From Beroe ovata (lineage: Eukaryota; Ctenophora; Nuda; Beroida; Beroidae), in the NCBI GenBank assembly GCA_946803715.1, contig CAMPET010000020.1:8975-67395 (forward strand): DNA of 58,421 bases, written 5' to 3'. Both the position numbers and the translations under genes were made by a program. This document shows positions 50,677 to 58,421 of the stretch, piece after piece (position 1 is the stretch's first letter; each line of letters starts with the position of its first letter). The notes beneath the pieces are model-generated. The model saw nothing but the letters and a program-made list of their open reading frames with translations, was not told the origin of the DNA and made no database searches.

Positions 50677-53600
50677 ATGGAATACACAGCCGTACTAAAA
50701 CTGATCAGCTTGGTAGTGATCGCCAGTGCAACTCGATATACAGACCATGAATATGACGAAGCACCTCGCAGTAAGTAAGATAAATACTCCTGTTTTTGAA
50801 AGTATAATTTTAGCGCATATAATATGTCGTCATATCTGATAAAGTTCCCAAGGGGAGCTGGCGATATTCTGGACAGTGATGAGATTCTTAAGTTTGTACA
50901 TGTTTCGATATTCATCGTGAGCAAATCATTACAAGTCATATAATCATGATTATCTGAGGCTAATCTCCAACTGCACTTTGACAGGAATGTTTCAAGACTA
51001 CCGTTTCGAGTTGGTTGATGCGAATTTGAATCCTACAAACAACGGCGCTGGACTACTCGTTGCTAACCGTAGGGGAAAGAAAATGCCGGTAATGCCAGCA
51101 ACCAACCGTTATACAAGTAAAGCAAGCATCTCCACAACTTTAGATTTTGTTATGACGGAACTTCTATGTCAAATGTTTGGTTACGATAAGGTGGTGACGC
51201 CCACTTGCTTGCCGTATGAGTATAGCGATTCCAAATTCGAGTATAACTTGATTTCCCCCTTAAGTGACAGACCTAAAACAGTGTATCTATCGTGTGTTCT
51301 TGGCGCTCCACTAAGCCAATGCACATGCAAAGAGGCTATTCAAAATAGATATGGTCATCACACATTGGCCCTGGGTTGCGAACCAAAACAGTACGAGTGC
51401 AGTGTGGTGAACGACCATGGATTCCTGAAGGATAAGTGTCAGGAGGTAGTAGGAGTGATGAACGTGATTAGGTGTTGGAATGGTGCTCAGTTCTATGCTG
51501 AGGTTAATAGAAACCTCTTTCCAACCGTAGTAGAAGCGAACATATTCTCTCATCTTTGCTTCAATGAGGATGACAAATATTATCAATCATGTAGTGACGT
51601 TGTTGATGAAAGATACCTAAACTCGGATACATTATGCAACAGGATATTGTGCGTGCATAATCATGCTGCCGCTAAAGTTCCAAATTACAGTTTTCTGGTT
51701 GGTGAAAAATTTGGATACAATTTTTGCAAAGATTACAATTTCGACGAAGATGACTCTCTTTGCTTTCCGCGGAACTTAGTTCAAAACAAAACGCGTTGCA
51801 TGGACATTGCAAGCCACGTCGCTGGGAAGAAATCATTGAAACCAGGCATTACCACGTCGAACAAACCGTGTGATATGATATGCGATGAGAGTCGAAACTG
51901 CGAGGATGAAGCGATATGTAACGGATACACATACGGATTGTTCTGCAAGAAGGCAGGACTCATGCGGTATGTCCGAACATCAAAAATATGCGAAGTTGTT
52001 CTCTCGTACACTAAATATTCCGTCCTGAAAACTCGGGACTGCGACGACCACTCAGATGAACATTCACAGGACTGCTTCGACGACACATCTTACGAAGGCT
52101 ACGAATTCTGTATTCGAGATGTACGTAAAATGCTTTTCGAGTCATTTAACTCGAAGGGGTCTATATTCAACTATACACGTTGTGGCCCCCTCTCCTCCAT
52201 AACTACATCGCAAAACAACGCGTTATACGCGTCATTCTGTGACAATTACATGGACCAGTACAACTGCACCGACCCTGAACGGGGGCTCTTAAGTTGTACC
52301 AAGGATACGTACCCTGTAACCGTATCCTGGATCATGGTGTGCACCCATTACCCTGAAAATGATGTGCCTATGTGCGACGATGGTTTGGATAAAGTGTGCA
52401 TACAGCTCACACCCACATGTCTCCTCCACAAGCACCTGCTCTGTAACGGAATATCGGAGTGCGAGGGCGGGGAAGACGAGAGTTTGCCAGAGTGTGAGAC
52501 TACCCACCACTCAGCCTGCCACAGGAAATACCGGCATAAATCGGAGCTGAGTATCCCATCAGTGTGGATACAGGACGGCGTTGTTGACTGCGTATCGGGG
52601 ATGGATGAAAACCCATCCTGGCCGGAATGCCCTGTCATGGGCAGAATGAGAGATGTCAAGGATAACTCAACCTGTGGGAATGTCTACCTCTGTAGTCAGG
52701 AGGCGGACAGTCAATTTGTCGACTTTGCAGGGCTGTGTGACGGCAAGGAGGATTGTGGGGAAGAGAGGACTGTGTGCAGCGCAGCACAACACAAGCAGGA
52801 TCTCTCAGTCATTCCTGTGATCAGAGACAATCGGCAACACATCTCTTATTGTCTGCCTGGCTTAGCGAGTGTAGAGTTTTTATCTGTTCCTTGTGTCACA
52901 GAGTTGTTTACCCATCCAGATCACCCAGCCTACGCTGCATCTAGTTCACTAATGCTTATCCTTCCCAATGCATCTTTCCCATGTAACTACCTATTCGGGG
53001 AATACCACGTTTATTCAAACTGTGTGGGCCGATGTACTGGAATATCCTGTAGACTTTCTTCTGTAAAGCACGATTCCTGCCATCCCGCTTCAGCAAAAAC
53101 CGCTAGGACTCTCGCTAAACGCGAATACCTGACAACTACATTGAAACGAGCTGATAGCCGTGGATACGTCACGCCATTCTTGTGTGACAATAACGCTTGC
53201 ATTACCTATGATAGGGTGTGTAACCTGGTAAACGATTGTGGAGACCACTCCGATGAGAGGGATTGCGGAAACAGCTTCCAGTGCGTCACTCACAAACACT
53301 ACATCCCGATATCTGGGAAGTGTAACGGGCTCGTTGACTGCCATGATTCCTCAGATGAGTGTAACTTGGAGTGTGGCCGGGAAATCATTGCAGGAACAGT
53401 TCTCAAAGCGTTTGCTTGGGCCCTGGGTATACTATCAATCTGCCTAAATGGGACTCTCCTATGGAAATCCATCTCAGAGGTTGGTAAGGGAAACAAATCA
53501 GCAAAGGTCAACAGAACTGTTAAACTCATGATCTGTTTGGGAGACCTCCTGACTGGAATATACCTGTTAGTGATTGCTATAGTGGACACAAGCTTTGGAA

Positions 53601-54628
53601 GCAACTATTGCAGGAAGCAGCTGCCGTGGCTTACAAGTGCAGGTTGTGCTACCTTGGGGGTGTTGAACGCGTTCGGTGCAACAGTTTCAGTCCTATCAAT
53701 GACTTACCTGAGTCTCTTTAGGGTACTTACCATCCGTAACAGAAGGATCGAGCTGGTTGAGCACCTCACACTGAAAAATGGTTGTAGCATAGCTGTCATA
53801 CTGATGATCTCCTTCATAGTTTCATACCTACCTCTCGTAGAAGCACTTGAGGACTTCTTCGTCAATGGTATTGTATATGATAGGGATTTGATGTTGTTCG
53901 TGTCCAAAGTTGACAAAGAAAATCATTACAATGTGATTAATAGCTACTTTGGTAAGATCAGCAAACAGTACCTCTCGTGGGACATGATTGGATCTTTGGT
54001 CGCACTTATGTTTTCAAATGACCACGGACCAATCAAAATGAAGAAGATCCACTTCTATGGCAATGAAGGAGTGTGTTTGTTCAAATACTTCGTGAAGGCC
54101 AGCGATCCACAACTCCTATTCGTTTGGTCGGTCCTGACCACCAACTTTGCGTGTTTCTTGTGCATCACGATATGCTACAGCATCATCAACACCGGGACAC
54201 AAAAGATGAACCGAAGGCTCACAACTATGATGGGAAGGACAGGAAATGCAAACCTCCATGAAGAGCGGAACAGACGACTACAACGAAACATAACGATTAT
54301 CATCCTCACTGATTTCCTGTGCTGGATTCCCCTGATTGTCATCAGCCTCCTGCATACACTCGAGGTGGTTGATGCAACATTCCTCTACCCATACTCCTCC
54401 ATTGTCATACTTCCCGCCAACGCTGTCATAAACCCCATGCTATACGATGATTTCATAACAAAGAAACTAGACTTGATGCTCAATTTCGTGAGGAAATATA
54501 TCATCAACGTCGAAGCAGGGATCAGTAAAACTAAGGGGGCTGGGATGAACAAGGAGACACCGGGTGTGGAGGTGCAGATGGCGGATCGTTTAGCTCCACG
54601 ACGTCTAGGAGCTGTCAAGGTAAACTAA
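50677..54628 (+). CDS. Relaxin-receptor/GRL101-like 7TM receptor with LDLa repeats and no LRR
   Basis: Two exons (50677-50770, 50985-54628) join in phase to 1,245 residues. Exon 1 is a signal peptide (MEYTAVLKLISLVVIASA). The ectodomain of about 830 residues is Cys-rich, with about six LDL-receptor class A-like modules, recognised by DGxxDC..GxDE patterns: near residues 327-345, 384-395, 518-530, 542-580, 595-630, and best at 766-794 (VCNLVNDCGDHSDERDC) and 796-824. No leucine-rich repeats are seen. A rhodopsin-class 7TM bundle follows (about 838-1185): TM1 LGILSICLNGTLLW, TM3 ending LSLFRVLTI in place of DRY, TM6 FLCWIPLIVISLL, TM7 NAVINPMLYDDF. Relatives are RXFP and snail GRL101; the ligand is unknown. 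The frame ends GAVKVN, but a donor at 54620 may splice to a 3' exon at 55184-55261 giving a different tail. Confidence 0.85.
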
Positions 54629-55848
54629 ATATGTCAAATCTCGAAAGATTTGATGCAGTTTGCGCATTCAAATTCATGTGCGGCTGGATTTATGCATTGG
54701 AAAACCTATAAATTGCATATTTAAAACTAGTCAAAGACTCTCTTCTGGATGGCATGGTGGCTCAACTCAAGGGTAGTGTACCTGTGTGACTCAAAGACCT
54801 GGTTTGCCACTTTTTGTTCAATCTGTTATATTTGAATTATTCGTTTTAAAGTTTGAAGCATATAGGTATTATTACAAACAACTGACTCGATCGACTCACC
54901 AAAATTAGCTGCATTGTCACGAACTCCGCAGTCTTTCTGAGTCCCTGTCACATTCAGCTCGCTGTTCACTGAAAAAAGAAGATAAATAACAACTGAAATA
55001 AATGTAGATATGCAAGAATACTAAGTCAAAACACGTAAAACTAAGCAACTGAATTTTCATTGTACCCACGATTTCGTTGTCAGGTCATATTATTTGAGTT
55101 ACTCGACGTACAAAAACACAACTCGATATGTAAGTTGACACAACTTCACTGCTGTCATGGTGACACAACTCTATTGCTGTCAGGAACCTGCAACAGAGAG
55201 AATCAGAACAACACGCTCGCCTGTGGGGAAGGATTCCGCATCACGTCTTGATCCTATCTAATAAATTCACTATCTAATAAAGTCATTATATTCAGCAACA
55301 GAACTGAATTTTGGTTTCAAGTATTATTCGAGTTGCGGGGAAGAGAAATATAACACTGGATATATGTAGCAAACAGGATTAAATTAGTCAAAACGAAGTA
55401 CCAACACTTCACAACTTAAAACAGTCACCCCAATGTCTATCATGATGCGATCGTACTACACGTTACCAGATGATTTACCACGTTACCAGATGATTTACCA
55501 CGTTACCAGATGATTTATGGGACCACGTACTGCAGGACACATCAGCAAATTGCAGCATAATATACAAAAACTACCTACGAATCGCTTTAAATTCTTTACA
55601 AATTCCTAGGACATGACCGCACTATTTCTCGTATGGGCTGGACGTGTCAATGTCAATTTAACCCCATAACCGAATTGAAGACCCTAATAATCAAGGATTA
55701 AAAAGCAAACAATTTCAACTTAAAATTTCTGATATAATTGATTCAGTCTCATTATTAAAGAGCCTGGGCACGTTTTTATCAACCAACACACGCAAGATGG
55801 CCGGGACTCCTTGGGTCAGGGTATCAGTGTATCACTGATCAAAGCTCT
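54620..55848. other. Intergenic or 3' region with a candidate alternative receptor exon
   Basis: A candidate + strand last exon at 55184-55261 continues the receptor frame in phase 0 with 25 residues ending ASRLDPI and a stop that overlaps AATAAA (55260), with another AATAAA at 55276. On the - strand 54894-54968 also looks like an orphan exon (KDCGVRDNAANFG, with good acceptor and donor) that I could not assign. The rest is AT-rich. Confidence 0.35.
55461..55518. repeat. 20-bp tandem repeat, three copies
   Basis: cgttaccagatgatttacca at 55461 and 55481, and nearly complete at 55501. Confidence 0.9.
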
Positions 55849-57564
55849 TCATTTTTTCTGGGATTTAACAAAAGTCCTGTAAATATCTGGGAGTCTGGTT
55901 TTGAGCATAGCATGAAAAGCTTTCTCGAGAATCTTCCCATTCTCGTAAACTTCTGATTGTTCCTGAAAATGTCATAGTTCAGTCAAATCCTGGGTAGATA
56001 TTTCACATTATTCATCTCACTCATATCACTGGGGATGGGCTGCGAAAGTGGGAGTCTGGAGTCCACTAACAATGTTATAACTGAAACAGTTAGCCAGGAG
56101 TGTAGTTATGTCTTCCACAAACTCGCTACAAGTATCATACTGCAGGTACAGAGTTCGTTCCTTGATCTGGGCCAGACAAATCGGTCTCTCGATCAAATCG
56201 TAGTAGTCCGGTACCTGTAATAAAAAGAAGTATATGGTCACGTGAGCAATTATCGGATATGAAACGTGACAAGAGATCCTAACGTGTCTCTCTACTTTGA
56301 CACGTGGTTGTGTCATGACATGTTCTCAGTCCTCCTTACCTTCTTCTTGTCGACCAGATCAATGAAGTCAGCGCTCTCTGGCAGTTTCAAGATATCCGAG
56401 ACTATCTTCTCACACTCCTCCAACTTGTGTTCCTGGCCACGTTTCAAGCTCCTCCTATTGGCCCGATCCTCCTTCTCCGTGACCGCTGATTGGTTGTCTT
56501 GTGACGAGGAGGTGGTGGTGGTGGAACGGGTCTTTATCGGGGGCCTCCCCCGAGATTTCCCGGTGGCAGGGGCCTTCCCCTTCGACCGGGAGGATCGGTG
56601 CTTGTTATTGGAGTACCCGTAGTTCTTATAATCGACATCATTTTCATCGTCGTCATCGTCATCGTCTTCCTCTTCCTCAGTTCCGGTGGTTGTTGTTTCT
56701 TCCTCATCCTCCTCACTCTGGAGTTCCATAACTCGAAGCTTGCTCCGTTTCTGAAGAATGTCGCTGTGTGAGGTATATTTCCGAGAAGAGGTAGAAGAGC
56801 AACCCAGGGTAGAAGAGCAACTCAGAGAGAAAAGGTAGTAGAGCAACTTGCAGCAGATTGAAAGCAAGTTATGATCACATTTGTATATGGCGAGGAAGCA
56901 TGGTAGAAGATTTCTGATCATTGAGGTCGGCTCTTACCTCAACTTTACGCTTTTTCCCTGACTTAGAACCGTTAATGCCTGAGCTACTCCGCTTTTTGGA
57001 TTTCTTCTCCTCAACCGGCTTACAACGGAAACATTTCCACCGTTTCCTGAAGAGGGTAGTGTGAAGCTACACAGTATCAACAAATTTCATCTACATTTCA
57101 TCTCCATTTCATCTACATTTCATCTACATTTCATCTATGGTTGTTCACCATAGAATCGATAGAATGGCAGTAATTTGGCCCGAAATCAGATGTTTTCATT
57201 GATGAATGAAGGTTGTTAATAGAGATTGTAAACTGACATACCCCGGTACTGTCTTTAGCGGTGGCTTGTGACACTTCATATGGAAAGTATTCTCACACAC
57301 GTGACACACAATGAGATCACCGCCCTTGTTACACATTGAACAGTTGGCAACCTACGAAAATAACAGCTTTTTACAGGGAGAATTAGAAAATCAATCAAGT
57401 TACCATGAAGTGAATCATTATTCTTCGTTAAAGTATCGTTGGTATTCTCGTCTTTTTCTGAGGAATTCTCACAAACCTCATCCTCATCTGACTCCTCTTC
57501 CTCTTCGTAACTCTCATCGGCAGTCGTAGTGTGATCCATGCATTTGTAACACGCCCAGTCTCCC
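55849..57564 (-). CDS. PHD finger-bromodomain chromatin protein (BAZ-like C-terminus), 5' end missing
   Basis: Six exons on the - strand (57477-57564, 57242-57351, 56938-57046, 56340-56750, 56071-56214, 55849-55962) join in phase to 325 residues, ending at a stop. The piece opens with DWACYKC, perhaps the end of a preceding zinc finger, then an acidic stretch, then a complete PHD finger (CSMCNKGGDLIVCHVC, FHMKCHKPPL, W-x-C-x2-C), a basic nuclear-localisation-like region, an acidic run of Asp/Glu, an RGRPP AT-hook-like motif, and a bromodomain (VPDYYDLIERPICLAQIKER, EFVEDITTLLANCFSYN with the acetyl-lysine-binding Asn). The order PHD, acidic linker, bromodomain at the C-terminus resembles BAZ1/BAZ2 ISWI subunits, but the N-terminal half is absent beyond the repeat, so the family is not settled. 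The 57477 donor was chosen for phase; an alternative at about 57402 breaks the frame. Confidence 0.78.
57084..57137. repeat. 11-bp tandem repeat in an intron of the PHD-bromodomain gene
   Basis: Five copies of atttcatctac, with one substitution, in the intron between the PHD-encoding exons. Confidence 0.85.
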
Positions 57565-57647
57565 CTAAATATGGGCGGGAGACCATAGATTAGCACAACA
57601 AAACAATCGATTAGGTTAGACTTATAGGCTAGAGGTCACCTGACGAA

Positions 57648-58421
57648 CAGCTCCTCAGGGAAGCAAGATAGGGCCGAAATTCGATCGGGAATCGATTCAG
57701 CGTCCAAAAATACATGGGAATTCATGGTCTTTGCTTGCATGTGCGACAAAAAAATTTCTTCGAATTTCCGATCGGAGTATCGATAAAAAATGAAGTGAGT
57801 GACTCCACACTTTTTTACTTCATTTTCGAAGGTCTCTAATGAAGTCTTTACCGGCACTTACGACACTAATTTTCCACCAAATCATCTCTCCTACTCTCAC
57901 ACTACAAATATCAATCCTCGTTACGATCATTTATAGTTCAAACTCGCCGTGAAACCACACCCAAATGACGATTTCTCTCCCTTGGGAAGCAAACAGTACA
58001 AAAACGCAAAAATCAATGGGACACACAAATAGGCCAAAATCAGTTCTGCACGTGACTTACTGAAAAGTAATGTTTCTGGCCTATTTTTTGACGTAGAATT
58101 CGAATCTGAAAGAATTAGAGAGCTAGCTGATTGGGAAATTGGGGAAAATTCCTATTTCTTCTTAGACATGAAGTTCTGAGTCACATGATATACAGCTCCT
58201 CAGAGAAGCAAGATAGGGCCGAAATTCGATCGGGAATCGATTCAGCGTCCAAAAATACATGGGAATTCATGGTCTTTGCTTGCATGTGCGACAAAAAAAT
58301 TTCTTCGAATTTCCGATCGGAGTATCGATAAAAAATGAAGTGAGTGACTCCACACTTTTTTACTTCATTTTCGAAGGTCTCTAATGAAGTCTTTACCGGC
58401 ACTTACGACACTAATTTTCCA
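57648..58421. repeat. Right-end tandem repeat, same family as the left end
   Basis: Starts part-way through a unit, with full-unit starts at 57774 and 58318 (period 544 bp), and is cut by the window end. Orientation is the same as at 1-920. Copies here are more like the first left unit than like the diverged second one. Confidence 0.9.

Noticed and set aside
57356-57596. A longer exon of the PHD-bromodomain gene ending at about 57402
   Set aside because: That donor leaves the frame one base out with the PHD exon; the donor at 57476 keeps the phase and leads straight from the acidic stretch into the PHD finger.

Overview
The window is animal nuclear DNA. Its genes are multi-exon with GT-AG introns mostly of 60-600 bp, and the proteins are metazoan: a relaxin-receptor-like 7TM protein with LDLa repeats, a Ly6 three-finger protein, an ELAPOR-type receptor, NUPR, ARF6, PNLDC1 and CEP63. 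A PNLDC1 gene suggests a piRNA pathway. Genes are close together and the sequence reads like a compact invertebrate genome, but I cannot name the lineage. Single Ns beside simple repeats, one 121-bp N gap and two local duplications at an N mark it as a draft assembly.

Layout. Both ends carry the same roughly 544-bp tandem repeat in the same orientation, and the genes touching it (SF3A2 on the left, a PHD-bromodomain gene on the right) lack their 5' ends. From 1 to 40.7 kb all fifteen non-nested genes are on the + strand: SF3A2, TTC38, RPS12, LSM8, a NUPR gene, METTL17, IDH3A, an hnRNP F/H-type gene, DUT, PQBP1, TMA7, CEP63, ARF6, PNLDC1 and NFYB. Inside their introns sit genes on the opposite strand: an alpha/beta hydrolase and a cysteine-rich secreted protein in IDH3A, and a Ly6 protein in the hnRNP gene. 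From 41.2 to 49.7 kb a 22-exon ELAPOR-like gene runs on the - strand and hosts a small membrane-protein gene on the + strand. It is head to head with a 1,245-residue LDLa/7TM receptor gene. The PHD-bromodomain gene closes the window on the - strand.

The left 40 kb is dominated by housekeeping functions: splicing (SF3A2 of the U2 snRNP, LSM8 of the U6 snRNP, PQBP1 of the U5 pathway, hnRNP F/H), translation (RPS12, TMA7), mitochondria (IDH3A, METTL17), nucleotide hygiene (DUT), small-RNA processing (PNLDC1) and centrosomes (CEP63). The right 17 kb holds membrane receptors.

Most worth following up: the 15-gene co-directional run together with acceptor-like AG sites very close to many start codons, which suggests operon-like transcription with trans-splicing or systematic 5'UTR introns; four nested genes all antisense to their hosts; intronless versions of genes that are intron-rich elsewhere; a 74-bp inverted-repeat element with a perfect 8-bp target duplication; and the repeat that bounds both ends. 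All exon boundaries come from hand reading of splice sites, reading phase and family similarity; no alignment software was used.
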